DNA of 53,680 nucleotides. Origin: Mycolicibacterium canariasense (GTDB lineage Bacteria > Actinomycetota > Actinomycetes > Mycobacteriales > Mycobacteriaceae). The position numbers and the translations under genes are program-made. The notes under the pieces are model-generated. The model ran no database searches, was not told where the DNA came from, and saw nothing but the letters and a program-made list of their open reading frames with translations. The stretch lies in contig NZ_LQOL01000024.1 in the NCBI RefSeq assembly GCF_002101555.1, positions 1 through 53,680 of the forward strand, read 5' to 3'. Shown here piece by piece: positions 8,494 to 16,571 of the stretch (position 1 is its first letter; each line of letters begins with the position of its first letter).

Positions 8494-10019
8494 GCCCGAC
8501 GGCTACCACTCAGCACCCGAGAATCGGTTCGCTCTTCTCGGGCGCCGGCGGATTGGACCTCGCCGTTGAGCACGTATTCGGTGGCCGCACCGTCTGGCAG
8601 TGCGAGCTCGACCCAGCCGCCGCCGCGGTGCTCGCGTATCGCTGGCCTGGCGTGCCGAACCTCGGCGACATCACAGCTGTCGACTGGTCGGCGGTCGAAC
8701 TCGTCGACGTGCTCTGCGGCGGGTTCCCCTGCCAAGACGTGTCAGCGGCCGGGCGCCGCGCCGGCATCCAGGCTGGCACCCGGTCGGGGCTGTGGGCGAT
8801 GTTCGCCGACGCCATCGCTGGCCTGCGACCTCGGTACGTGGTTATCGAGAACGTCCGCGGTCTGCTGAGCGCCGATGGTGAGCCATGGCCCACCGAGGTG
8901 CAGGCGGCTGATGCGGAAGTTCAACGCCTTGGCCGCGTTGTGGCGCTCATCAAACACAAGATCGATAAGGCAATCCGAAACGGTTGGTGGCATGGGGAAC
9001 ACAAGCGGCGCAAGCAATCCGAGGCCGCTCGCATGGCTCGACAGAGAGACCGGGCACTGGCTCGATTCCGATCCTTGCGACGTCGACTTGTTCAGCGAGC
9101 GATCGGGACAGTTGTTGGAGACCTGGCCGACCTCGGGTATGACACGCAATGGACGACTGTTTCCGCTGCCAGCGTCGGTGCACCGCACAAGCGGGAGCGA
9201 ATTTTCATCCTCGCAACTCCTACCGACGCCGGTCACGCAACCGAGCACGGGCAACGGTCATGCGCGGAACCTTGGCGGCGAGATCAAGAACCTGCTGCCG
9301 ACACCCCGGGTGAGCGCCGAACGGACATCGAGAGGTGCGGCTACCCGGCGGGACAGCCGGTCAGCACCGAGCCTGGAGCAGGCAGTGGAGATCGCAGCAG
9401 GCCAACTGCCGCGGGAATTCGAGAGCTTCCAGGAACTGCCGCAGAGCTGGCAACCGTAAGCCTGCTGCCGACCACTGCGGCATCTCGGTCTGGCCGAAAC
9501 CGGTCAGCCAGTGATGGTGCCGCGATCAGGCCATCGATCGACAGCATCACCGATCTACTCCCAACCCCGGCCGCCAGAGACGGCAAGGGAGCCAACCCGA
9601 ATCGTCAAGGCGGGCTCGACCTCCCAGGCGCACTGTTGCCAACACCAGCTGCCTCGGACGCGAACCGCGGTCCAGATCTCGCGCGTGCGAACCGAGCGGG
9701 TTCGGGTGGAGACGATCTGCATACGTTCGTTTACAAGACCGGCCGCACCCAACAGTGGGGCAAGTACGCGGCGGCGATCGCGCGTTGGGTGGCGGTGACG
9801 CGACCCGCGCCATCGCCGACCGAGCCGAACACGAAGGGCAATCCGTACCTTGCGCCGGCGTTCCCCGAGTGGATGCAGGGATGGCCCGCCGGCTGGGTAA
9901 CCGCCGTGCCCGGCATCTCCCGCAACGACATGCTGCGCATCATCGGCAACGGAGTGTGCCCGCAGCAGGCCACCGCGGCGCTGAGCCAGCTCCTAGCGGT
10001 CTGTCGGGTGGCGGCGTGA
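8490..10019 (+). CDS. C5-cytosine DNA methyltransferase
   Basis: A 509-residue protein from ATG 8490 (ATGA overlap). Motif I is SLFSGAGGLDLAVE (residues 14-27). Motif IV is GGFPCQDVSAAG with catalytic Cys81. Motif VI is IENV (119-122), and motif VIII is VGAPHKRERIFIL. The C-terminal motif X is RIIGNGVCPQQA. These define an m5C methyltransferase that flips and methylates a cytosine using S-adenosylmethionine. The region between motif VIII and X is long, Pro/Thr-rich and carries LLPTPAARDG and LLPTPAASDA repeats in place of a classical target-recognition domain. It probably protects phage DNA from host restriction. A second protein is nested in another frame (8992-9459). Confidence 0.92.
   Translation: MSPTATTQHPRIGSLFSGAGGLDLAVEHVFGGRTVWQCELDPAAAAVLAYRWPGVPNLGDITAVDWSAVELVDVLCGGFPCQDVSAAGRRAGIQAGTRSGLWAMFADAIAGLRPRYVVIENVRGLLSADGEPWPTEVQAADAEVQRLGRVVALIKHKIDKAIRNGWWHGEHKRRKQSEAARMARQRDRALARFRSLRRRLVQRAIGTVVGDLADLGYDTQWTTVSAASVGAPHKRERIFILATPTDAGHATEHGQRSCAEPWRRDQEPAADTPGERRTDIERCGYPAGQPVSTEPGAGSGDRSRPTAAGIRELPGTAAELATVSLLPTTAASRSGRNRSASDGAAIRPSIDSITDLLPTPAARDGKGANPNRQGGLDLPGALLPTPAASDANRGPDLARANRAGSGGDDLHTFVYKTGRTQQWGKYAAAIARWVAVTRPAPSPTEPNTKGNPYLAPAFPEWMQGWPAGWVTAVPGISRNDMLRIIGNGVCPQQATAALSQLLAVCRVAA
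8992..9459 (+). CDS. Nested out-of-frame phage protein inside the methyltransferase gene
   Basis: A 155-residue reading frame from ATG 8992, one frame off the methyltransferase. It reads MGNTSGASNPRPLAWLDRET, then LETWPTSGMTRNGRLFPLP, LLPTPVTQ, LLPTPRVSAERTSRGA and SAPSLEQAVEIA. These match the recurrent actinophage protein type with W-P-T-S-G-M-T-R-N-G and L-L-P-T-P motifs, usually seen as its own gene or a domain near phage methyltransferases. The same DNA in the host frame encodes conserved motif VIII. Both frames therefore look selected. Expression is not proven and no strong ribosome site is seen. Confidence 0.5.
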   Translation: MGNTSGASNPRPLAWLDRETGHWLDSDPCDVDLFSERSGQLLETWPTSGMTRNGRLFPLPASVHRTSGSEFSSSQLLPTPVTQPSTGNGHARNLGGEIKNLLPTPRVSAERTSRGAATRRDSRSAPSLEQAVEIAAGQLPREFESFQELPQSWQP

Positions 10020-11413
10020 ACGCCTACTACCGGGACGACTCGGTGATCGTGCACCACGGTGATTGCCTCGACGTGCTCAAGACGCTGCCGGCGAACTCTG
10101 TCGACGCGGTGGTCACGGACCCGCCGTACGGCATTTCGTTCATGGGCCGGGAGTGGGACCAGCCTGGCCAGTTCGGATCCCGACGCGGCGACGGCAAGCC
10201 GCGCGGCGGGCACCCGAACTCCCGCCAAGCCCACGACGCCATGGCCGCGGGAAGCTACGACCTGTCACCGTCCGCGCTGCGGAACTTCCAACTCTGGTGT
10301 GAAAGATGGTCATTCGAGTGCCGCCGTGTTCTGCAGCCGGGTGGGTACCTGGTGAGCTTCGGCGGATCGCGCACTTGGCACCGGCTAGCCGCCGGCATCG
10401 AGGACGCCGGGTTCGAGATGCGCGACTCGATCGCATGGCTGTACGGGTCCGGATTCCCGAAGTCACTCGATGTGTCTAAGGCGCTCGATAAGGCGGCTGG
10501 TGCTGAACGTGAGGTCATAGGCACCAAACACGGTCAGCCTGGTTATTCCCTCACCGACGGCAACGGCGACCACCGCACCTACGGAAAGGGGCTGGGCAAC
10601 ACCGGCAGCGGTGAAGCTGAATGCGCCGTCACAGCGCCGGCCACCTCGGAGGCGCGCGAATGGTCTGGTTGGGGCACCGCACTCAAGCCGGCGTTCGAGC
10701 CGATCGTGGTCGCCCGGAAGCCGTTCGCGGGCACCGTCGCGCAGAACGTGGTCGAGTACGGCACCGGCGCGCTGAACATCGACGGCTGCCGAGTGCCCGG
10801 CGATAACTCAGCCACGATCAACCGCCGTAAGGGGTCAACCGCATTCTTGTCCGATCGGTCAGCGCGCGAAGCTGAATCTTCTGGTCGGATGGAATCACGC
10901 ACCAGCCCGGAGCGGTACCGGGAGGAACGGCCGGGTGAACTGATCGGCCGCTGGCCGACGAACGTCGTGCTCGACGAGAACCAGGCCACCGAGCTGGACC
11001 AGCAGAGCGGCACGCTGTCGTCCGGCAGCCGGCGACCGGGTCAGTACGGGCTGATGGGGTACCACGGGGCCGGTTCCGCTCCCATGCCCGCCGTAGACGG
11101 CGACAGCGGCGGCGCGTCGCGGTTCTTCCCGGTGTTCCGGTACGAGGCCAAGGCACCCGGGTCTGAGCGGCCCAGCGTCGACGGTGCTGCGCACCCGACA
11201 GTGAAGCCGTTGGACCTGATGCGGTGGCTGGTCAGGCTCGTCACGCCGCCGAACGGCTTGGTGCTGGACCCGTTCGCCGGGTCGGGCACGACGGCCGAGG
11301 CCTGCATCCACGAGCACATGCGCTGCATCACGATCGAACGCGAAGCCGAGTACCTGCCGCTGATCACCGCGCGGTTGTCCAAGCCAATGGCGATCGGATT
11401 CGACTTCGGCTGA
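10016..11413 (+). CDS. Beta-class N6-adenine/N4-cytosine DNA methyltransferase
   Basis: A 465-residue protein from GTG 10016 (GTGA overlap with the m5C enzyme). Motif IV TDPPYGI is near the N-terminus (DPPY at 35-38) and motif I DPFAGSGTT near the C-terminus (from residue 418). This circular order is diagnostic of beta-class amino-methyltransferases. HPTVKPLDLMRWL is the usual motif X neighbour. The central 200 residues are the likely target-recognition part. DPPY fits either N6-A or N4-C; the base is not decidable here. It probably acts with the m5C gene in anti-restriction. Confidence 0.9.
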   Translation: MNAYYRDDSVIVHHGDCLDVLKTLPANSVDAVVTDPPYGISFMGREWDQPGQFGSRRGDGKPRGGHPNSRQAHDAMAAGSYDLSPSALRNFQLWCERWSFECRRVLQPGGYLVSFGGSRTWHRLAAGIEDAGFEMRDSIAWLYGSGFPKSLDVSKALDKAAGAEREVIGTKHGQPGYSLTDGNGDHRTYGKGLGNTGSGEAECAVTAPATSEAREWSGWGTALKPAFEPIVVARKPFAGTVAQNVVEYGTGALNIDGCRVPGDNSATINRRKGSTAFLSDRSAREAESSGRMESRTSPERYREERPGELIGRWPTNVVLDENQATELDQQSGTLSSGSRRPGQYGLMGYHGAGSAPMPAVDGDSGGASRFFPVFRYEAKAPGSERPSVDGAAHPTVKPLDLMRWLVRLVTPPNGLVLDPFAGSGTTAEACIHEHMRCITIEREAEYLPLITARLSKPMAIGFDFG

Positions 11414-11456
11414 ACCACCTCCGTCCCAACCCAACTCGACAACCAAGGAACCCTGC

Positions 11457-12056
11457 ATGACCGTCTACTGCTACGACACCGAATTCCTCGAAGACGGAAC
11501 CACGATCGATCTGATCTCGATCGGCATCGTCTGCGCGGACGGCCGCGAGTACTACGCCGTCAATGCCGACTGCGACTTCGTCGCCATCCGCGACCATGAC
11601 TGGCTGTGGGAGAACGTGGTTCCGCATCTGCCGACCACGGTCCCAAGCCGTTTTCCGCTGAAAGGTCGGCACGTGACAGTGCTCGACCTCAAGGCCGCCG
11701 CGGTGAAGCCGAAGTGGGTAATAGCCAACGAGGTCCGCGCGTTCATCGTCGACCACATCACCCCGATCGGCGAGAACGAAGGAAAACCAATCTACGTCAG
11801 CGAGGACATCCCCGAGCTGTGGGCCTACTACGGCGCGTACGACCACGTCGCGCTCAGCCAACTGTGGGGTCCAATGATCAACCACCCGCACCTCATGCCG
11901 ATGTTCACCCACGAGCTGGTGCAGGAAATGGAACGCGTCGGCGTCGAAGCTGACATCGTCCCGAAGCCCAAGGATCTCCACAATGCGCTGGCCGATGCCC
12001 GATGGAACATGGCCGTGCTCAGTGAGATCCGACACCAGGCAGCATCCCGTGGCTGA
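11457..12056 (+). CDS. RNase AS-like 3'-5' exoribonuclease
   Basis: A 199-residue protein from ATG 11457, with ACCAAGGAA upstream. It starts CYDTEFLEDGTTIDLISIGI, with Asp-Glu of the DEDDh active site, has a middle aspartate in YYGAYDHVAL and ends with HNALADARWN. This is the pattern of the mycobacterial polyadenylate-specific exoribonuclease AS (Rv2179c family), which degrades adenosine-rich RNA. It is distinct from the DnaQ-like gene at 1481. It overlaps the next gene by 8 bp. Confidence 0.85.
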   Translation: MTVYCYDTEFLEDGTTIDLISIGIVCADGREYYAVNADCDFVAIRDHDWLWENVVPHLPTTVPSRFPLKGRHVTVLDLKAAAVKPKWVIANEVRAFIVDHITPIGENEGKPIYVSEDIPELWAYYGAYDHVALSQLWGPMINHPHLMPMFTHELVQEMERVGVEADIVPKPKDLHNALADARWNMAVLSEIRHQAASRG

Positions 12057-13170
12057 CACCGCCATCGAGTGGGCGACGAAGGTGTGGAACCCGACCACCG
12101 GCTGCGACCGGGTATCACCGGGCTGTGACCACTGCTATGCGCTGACGATGGCGAAGCGGCTGAAAGGCATGGGACACCCGAAGTACCAGCGCGACGGCGA
12201 CCCACGCACGTCCGGTCCGGGGTTCGGCGCCGCTCACCATCCGGCGGTGCTGAGTGATCCGTTCAAGTGGCGGAAACCGCAACGTGTGTTCGTGAATTCG
12301 ATGTCCGACCTGTTTCACAAAGCTATCCCGGACGAGTTCATCGCGGGCGTGTGGTCGGTGATGAAGCGGAACCCCGACCACACGTTCATGGTGCTGACGA
12401 AGCGTCACGACCGGATGCGGTCACTGGTGTCATCGCCCGAGTTCCGGGAGATGGTGTTCACCCTGGGCGGTGTCGGCTGCGGACAGGCCGGCGGGCACCT
12501 CGAGCATTTTCGGCAGTGGCCGGTCCCGAATGTGTGGCTCGGTGTGAGTACCGAGAATCAGCGTTGGGCTGACATCCGGATCCCGGCACTGCTCGACACC
12601 CCGGCCGCTGTCCGGTTCATCAGTGCCGAGCCGCTGCTCTACCAGGTCCTGCTACGGCAGGCTTGGCTGCACCCGATCATGAAGAACCCGACGCCCGAGA
12701 ACAACGCGCTCGGCCGCCGCATCGCGAAGGAGCGCGGTGTCGGTCTGATCGACTGGGTGATCGCCGGTGGCGAGTCAGGACGTGGTGCCCGGCCGATGAA
12801 CCCGCGGTGGGCTCGTTCGCTGCGCGACCAATGCGTCGCCGCTGGGGTGCCGTTCTTCCTCAAGCAGTGGGGTGAATGGGGTCCGGCGCCGTGGAAGATC
12901 GACCGCGATCCGGACGAGTTCACCCTGGACTACAAGGCGCGGGCCGAGGCGCTGGGCGCCAGTCACGCGTTCACCGGCGGCCTGTACACCGACGACCACG
13001 GTGACTGGGTCGAGAACTTCATGGAGCTGTCCCACAAACCGTGGTCGGTCGAGCGCGCACCGGAGGCCCCGTCGCTGGCCGAAGGGATGAAGCGGTGGGG
13101 CAAGAAAGCCGCCGGCCGCGAACTCGACGGCCGCACCTGGGACCAGTTCCCCGAACCCCTCACCGTCTGA
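12049..13170 (+). CDS. DUF5131 (phage Gp37/Gp68) protein
   Basis: A 373-residue protein from GTG 12049. It opens with the family signature KVWNPTTGCDRVSPGCDHCY, in which Cys19, Cys26 and Cys29 resemble an iron-sulfur triplet. VFVNSMSDLFH, FMVLTKRHDRM, WLGVSTEN, FISAEPLL, IAGGESG and PFFLKQWGEW follow in order. The family is widespread in phages and prophages and looks radical-SAM-like; its substrate is unknown. Here it is immediately upstream of an RlmN-like radical SAM enzyme, suggesting a shared RNA or nucleotide modification task. Confidence 0.88.
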   Translation: MADTAIEWATKVWNPTTGCDRVSPGCDHCYALTMAKRLKGMGHPKYQRDGDPRTSGPGFGAAHHPAVLSDPFKWRKPQRVFVNSMSDLFHKAIPDEFIAGVWSVMKRNPDHTFMVLTKRHDRMRSLVSSPEFREMVFTLGGVGCGQAGGHLEHFRQWPVPNVWLGVSTENQRWADIRIPALLDTPAAVRFISAEPLLYQVLLRQAWLHPIMKNPTPENNALGRRIAKERGVGLIDWVIAGGESGRGARPMNPRWARSLRDQCVAAGVPFFLKQWGEWGPAPWKIDRDPDEFTLDYKARAEALGASHAFTGGLYTDDHGDWVENFMELSHKPWSVERAPEAPSLAEGMKRWGKKAAGRELDGRTWDQFPEPLTV

Positions 13171-13205
13171 CCGATTACATCAACCACTCACCAAGGAGAC
13201 CCGTC

Positions 13206-14183
13206 ATGTCCGTTGCACCCGTCGTCAACACCTACACCGACCACGAAATCTGGTCGGACATCAAGGAAATCAACTCATCGGACGAAAACGTCAAGAAGTT
13301 CGTTTTCACCACCGGCGACGCGGTCGCCGAGTCGGTCCTGTACAAGTACCCGACCTACGAGGACCGGACCGTGATCTGCTGCTCAACGCAGAGCGGCTGC
13401 CCGGTCGGCTGCCGATTCTGCGGCGCCGGTGACAACTTCGTCCGCAACCTCACCACCGACGAAATCGTCTCGCAGCCGGCGCACCTGATGGACTCGCAGG
13501 GCATCGACGCCGGCCGTGTCGAGCGGATGCAGATCATGTTCATGTCGATGGGTGAACCGCTGCTCAACCCGACTCACCTGTTCCCGGCCATCCGCCAGCT
13601 CCACGACCTGTACCCGCGCGCGGCACTGCTGATCTCGACGTCGGCGCCGCGAGTGAACTACGCACCCCTGCGGCTGATCAGCCAAGAAGTGCCGACCGTA
13701 GGCCTGCAGTTCTCCGTGCACGAAAGCACCGACGCCGCACGGAATCTGCTCGTGCCGTTCAAGGCCAAGCTGTCACTGGCCGAGATCGCGCACGAGGGCG
13801 AGCTGTGGTTCGAGGCCACCGGCCGGCAACCGTTCTTCAACTACTGCGTGCACGAACGCAACAACACCGCCGAGGACGTGGCCCGCCTGGTCTCGCTGTT
13901 CACGCCGGGCATCTGGCAGGCAACAATCAGCGTGATATGCGAGCGCGACGAGTCGATCGCCGCGGCCAACGAACGGCAACGCCAACTGGCGTCGGACTTC
14001 ATGACCATGATGCTCGAATCGGGCTACAGCACCCGGATGTTCGACCCGGCCGGCCAGGACGACATCGGCGGCGGCTGCGGCCAGCTCTGGTACGTACAGG
14101 ACTGGATGGCCCGCCACCCCGAGCTGGCCCGCCCCTCTGTCGGCCATGGGCTCGACGTCGTGCACACCCCGTCGCTGCGCTGA
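13206..14183 (+). CDS. RlmN/Cfr-like radical SAM methyltransferase
   Basis: A 325-residue protein from ATG 13206 with ACCAAGGAGA upstream. Cys65, Cys69 and Cys72 (GCPVGCRFC) form the Cx3Cx2C [4Fe-4S] motif. Cys58, seven residues before, matches the resolving cysteine of RlmN, and Cys291 in GGGCGQL matches the cysteine that is methylated in RlmN/Cfr. MGEPLLN and FSVHES are also family motifs. The enzyme should therefore be a full two-cysteine RNA C2/C8-adenine methyltransferase. It lacks most of the roughly 90-residue N-terminal accessory domain of RlmN, so its RNA target may differ. A TGAGCCG gap of 4 bp separates it from the next gene. Confidence 0.85.
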   Translation: MSVAPVVNTYTDHEIWSDIKEINSSDENVKKFVFTTGDAVAESVLYKYPTYEDRTVICCSTQSGCPVGCRFCGAGDNFVRNLTTDEIVSQPAHLMDSQGIDAGRVERMQIMFMSMGEPLLNPTHLFPAIRQLHDLYPRAALLISTSAPRVNYAPLRLISQEVPTVGLQFSVHESTDAARNLLVPFKAKLSLAEIAHEGELWFEATGRQPFFNYCVHERNNTAEDVARLVSLFTPGIWQATISVICERDESIAAANERQRQLASDFMTMMLESGYSTRMFDPAGQDDIGGGCGQLWYVQDWMARHPELARPSVGHGLDVVHTPSLR

Positions 14184-14187
14184 GCCG

Positions 14188-14439
14188 ATGGACGTCTACG
14201 TTGTTGTGTTCGACGAGTCGAAGGCCCGGCCGTTGGCTCACCCCGACGAGGTTCGGGCCCGAGTTGTCGGCGTCCGTAACCGGCTGCAGGCCGCCGAGAT
14301 GCTGCGGACCGACGAGGCCGAGCGCTGGGCCAGAACCAGTGGGGTTCGGCACTTCCCGACAGCCAATCACGTGTCGCTGCACCGCCGCGCCTATGAGGCG
14401 ATGACGGTGACCAACTGCGAAATGCCCGACGATGAATAG
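14188..14439 (+). CDS. Small hypothetical phage protein
   Basis: An 83-residue protein from ATG 14188, 4 bp after the radical SAM gene. It begins with a strand MDVYVVVFDE and is then helical. No motif recognised. It overlaps the following membrane protein gene by 8 bp. Confidence 0.55.
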   Translation: MDVYVVVFDESKARPLAHPDEVRARVVGVRNRLQAAEMLRTDEAERWARTSGVRHFPTANHVSLHRRAYEAMTVTNCEMPDDE

Positions 14440-14668
14440 CGTCCGCCGCTGGCTGCGCGCACGGTCGCACCGGCGTGCGCTGGTGCTGATGGCCTGCGTG
14501 TGCGTGGTCGCTTCGGTGAGCAGCGCAGTCGGCCTGCTCATCGCGGGGGCACCGGCGCGGGTGCTGTGGATGTCAGCCCTGCAGGGCATCTGTCTATTTG
14601 TGGTGTGCGGCGGCGCGCTCCGGCTCGCAATGGCGTTCTTCGACTGGCTGGACGGCGACGATGCCTGA
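14432..14668 (+). CDS. Small two-span membrane protein
   Basis: A 78-residue protein from ATG 14432. A basic N-terminus (RRWLRARSHRR) is followed by two hydrophobic segments at about residues 16-38 and 42-65, then an acidic tail. The topology predicts both ends in the cytoplasm. Function unknown. It overlaps the downstream DUF4326 gene by 8 bp. Confidence 0.6.
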   Translation: MNSVRRWLRARSHRRALVLMACVCVVASVSSAVGLLIAGAPARVLWMSALQGICLFVVCGGALRLAMAFFDWLDGDDA

Positions 14669-15023
14669 GCGGATCCAGCGTCGGCGCACCCGTGGCTGGC
14701 GGACGCCGTTGTGCCGATGCGGGTGCGGCAAGAAGGCGCGGTTTGTTGGCCGGGGCACCCCGTACGGCAACCCATTTCGCGTCATGCGGCACGGCGGTTT
14801 CATGTGGGTCAACCCCGGGGGGCGGCATTTCGTGTGCTCGACGGACCGTGAGGGTAACCGCCAGGAGCGTATAGCCGAGTCGGTCGCCCTGTATCGAGAG
14901 CGTGGCGTCACACTGCTGACGCCCGCAGAACTTGAACAGCTGCGTGGCCATGACCTCGTTTGCTGGTGCCCGCTCGGCCAGCCTTGCCACGCCGACGTGC
15001 TGCTGGAGCTGGCCAATGCGTGA
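14661..15023 (+). CDS. DUF4326 protein
   Basis: A 120-residue protein from ATG 14661. The DUF4326 signature is clear: VGRGTPYGNPF near residue 29, a central helix, and HDLVCWCPLGQPCHADVLLE at the C-terminus. An added Cys-rich N-terminus (PLCRCGCGKKARF) may bind zinc. DUF4326 occurs widely in phages; its activity is unknown. It overlaps both neighbours by 8 bp. Confidence 0.85.
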   Translation: MPERIQRRRTRGWRTPLCRCGCGKKARFVGRGTPYGNPFRVMRHGGFMWVNPGGRHFVCSTDREGNRQERIAESVALYRERGVTLLTPAELEQLRGHDLVCWCPLGQPCHADVLLELANA

Positions 15024-15441
15024 CTGCCACGAATGCAGCTGCGGCATCGCACCGCCGTGCGAGGCGTGTGTGAGCTGCCGGGTCTGCAACCCATGCCGGA
15101 CGTGCGACGAGGTACACGGCGACCCGCGAGGCGACGAGTGCCTGCGCGGCGAGAAAGGCCAGTACACCGTCGTTTACATGCGCCGTCGCTGGTGGCGGCG
15201 CCGCGAGGTCGGCAGCAGCGCCGCACTCGTTCAAGGCGACGGCACCGTGCTCCGCGTGGATCCGCCCATGGTGTACGACGTGCTGATCACCCCGCTGGTC
15301 CACACCGGTCGGCTGACCCGGGAGGCCTGTGCGGCGGGCGGCTGCTACCTATGCCTCGTGGTGCTGGCCGAGGCCGCCGAACGTGACGCGGCCACGGCTG
15401 CCGCTGCCGTCCAGGCTCACGGCAACGGGCGTCTGTCGTGA
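15016..15441 (+). CDS. Cysteine-rich zinc-binding-like protein
   Basis: A 141-residue protein from ATG 15016. The first 35 residues contain ten cysteines in repeated CxC, CxxC and CxxCxxC spacing (CHECSCG, CEACVSCRVC, CRTC), enough for two zinc sites. The remainder includes a short basic beta region (YMRRRWWRRREVG) and a C-terminal helix. Probably nucleic-acid or protein binding; family not recognised. Confidence 0.6.
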   Translation: MRDCHECSCGIAPPCEACVSCRVCNPCRTCDEVHGDPRGDECLRGEKGQYTVVYMRRRWWRRREVGSSAALVQGDGTVLRVDPPMVYDVLITPLVHTGRLTREACAAGGCYLCLVVLAEAAERDAATAAAAVQAHGNGRLS

Positions 15442-15755
15442 CGTTCCTCGGCCGGATCGATCACTGCCGGCACTGCAACCACCCGCGCCGCGCGCACCGC
15501 ACCGAGCTGGCGCCGCACTCCGACCGGGTGTGCACCCACACCGGAGCCTGCTCGTGTGTGGGGTTCGCGCCGTCGCACCTGTCCTGGGACGTGTTCCAGG
15601 CCCCGCTGGGGTGGTCGGTGCAGTCCCGGGAGACCGGCCGCGAGTGGTCGGGTCTGCCGTCCACAGCCGCGGCCGACCAGCTCGCCAGGACCCTGACCGA
15701 TCTTGACGACATGTTCGAACGCATCAACCAAGGAGGTGTGACGTGCGCGCTCTGA
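15438..15755 (+). CDS. Small zinc-binding-like protein
   Basis: A 105-residue protein from GTG 15438 (GTGA overlap). The N-terminal half has CRHCNHPRRAH and CTHTGACSC, a Cys/His cluster likely to hold zinc. The rest is a short domain plus helix (AADQLARTLTDLDDMFERIN). It overlaps the ASCH gene by 13 bp, whose ribosome site AAGGAGG lies inside this gene. Confidence 0.6.
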   Translation: MTFLGRIDHCRHCNHPRRAHRTELAPHSDRVCTHTGACSCVGFAPSHLSWDVFQAPLGWSVQSRETGREWSGLPSTAAADQLARTLTDLDDMFERINQGGVTCAL

Positions 15756-16210
15756 CCGTGCAGCAGCCCTGGGCCAGCGCCATCATCCACGCCGGCAAGA
15801 CCATCGAGAACCGCACCCAGCTGTGGGCCTACCGCGGGCCGCTGGCCATCCACGCCGGCCGGCTGTGGTCCGACCGCGGCGAGAACAGCACAGTGCTGCG
15901 CGACGCGTTCCGGGCGCTGTACCCCGCCTGGAACGGCGGCAAGCTGCCGCGCTGGTCCTTCCCGATGGGCGTGATCATCGGTGTCGTCGACCTGGTCGAC
16001 GTCCATCGCGCCACCGACTGCTGCACGCCGTGGGGCCAGTACGGGATCTCGTACGCCGAACCAGGTCAGCGCCGCCCACGCCAAGTCACCCACCTGGTGC
16101 TGGAGAACCCCCGGCCGCTGCCAGAACCGATCCCGTGCCGCGGCGCCCTCGGCCTGTGGACCCCCACCGTTGACGTGACCAAGCAGCTGCTGGCGGTGAC
16201 CGGTGGCTGA
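15743..16210 (+). CDS. ASCH-domain protein
   Basis: A 155-residue protein from GTG 15743 with AAGGAGG upstream. It starts with the ASCH hallmark ALTVQQPWASAII and GKTIENR, then GPLAIHAG and VIIGVVDLVDV. ASCH is a PUA-like beta-barrel fold linked to RNA binding or to nucleotide hydrolysis. In this operon, next to RNA-modifying enzymes, an RNA-related role is a reasonable inference. Confidence 0.87.
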   Translation: MRALTVQQPWASAIIHAGKTIENRTQLWAYRGPLAIHAGRLWSDRGENSTVLRDAFRALYPAWNGGKLPRWSFPMGVIIGVVDLVDVHRATDCCTPWGQYGISYAEPGQRRPRQVTHLVLENPRPLPEPIPCRGALGLWTPTVDVTKQLLAVTGG

Positions 16211-16571
16211 CTGCTCGCTGATCCCGCACCGCCGGTACCCGTGCGGTGAATGCCCTTGGCGCCGTGACACCCCGGCGGGCGCGTTCCCGGCCGAGCGGTA
16301 CGACGCGCTGCGGGAGACCAGCGGCGGCCCGGGCGCCGAGGCGCCGATCGGTGCGCCGATGTTTGCGTGCCACAAGAGCGTTGAGGGACGCGACGAAGCG
16401 TGCGCTGGCTGGCTCGCCGCGGCCGGCGCCGAGCACCTCGGGGTCCGGCTCGCCGTGGTGACCGGCCGTCTGCCCGCCGAGTACCTGACCCCGAACCAGG
16501 GGTGGCCCGAACTGTTCGACAGCTACGACGAGATGGCCGAAGTGCAAGCCGGTCAGGAGGTGAATCAGTGA
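16203..16571 (+). CDS. DUF6283-type cysteine protein
   Basis: A 122-residue protein from GTG 16203. It contains PCGECPWRRDTPAGAF near the start, FACHKS in the middle and CAGWL after it, a Cys/His pattern characteristic of DUF6283 proteins seen in actinobacteria and phages. Likely a metal-binding small domain. It overlaps the ASCH gene by 8 bp and the following gene by 4 bp. Confidence 0.75.
   Translation: MADCSLIPHRRYPCGECPWRRDTPAGAFPAERYDALRETSGGPGAEAPIGAPMFACHKSVEGRDEACAGWLAAAGAEHLGVRLAVVTGRLPAEYLTPNQGWPELFDSYDEMAEVQAGQEVNQ

Noticed and set aside
8490..10019. Methyltransferase gene disrupted by a frameshift
   Set aside because: The enzyme frame is continuous from motif I to motif X; the second frame is extra, not a displaced half.
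10895..11458. Minus-strand open frame over the amino-methyltransferase
   Set aside because: It is a shadow of the beta-class enzyme, which has motifs IV and I in the plus frame.
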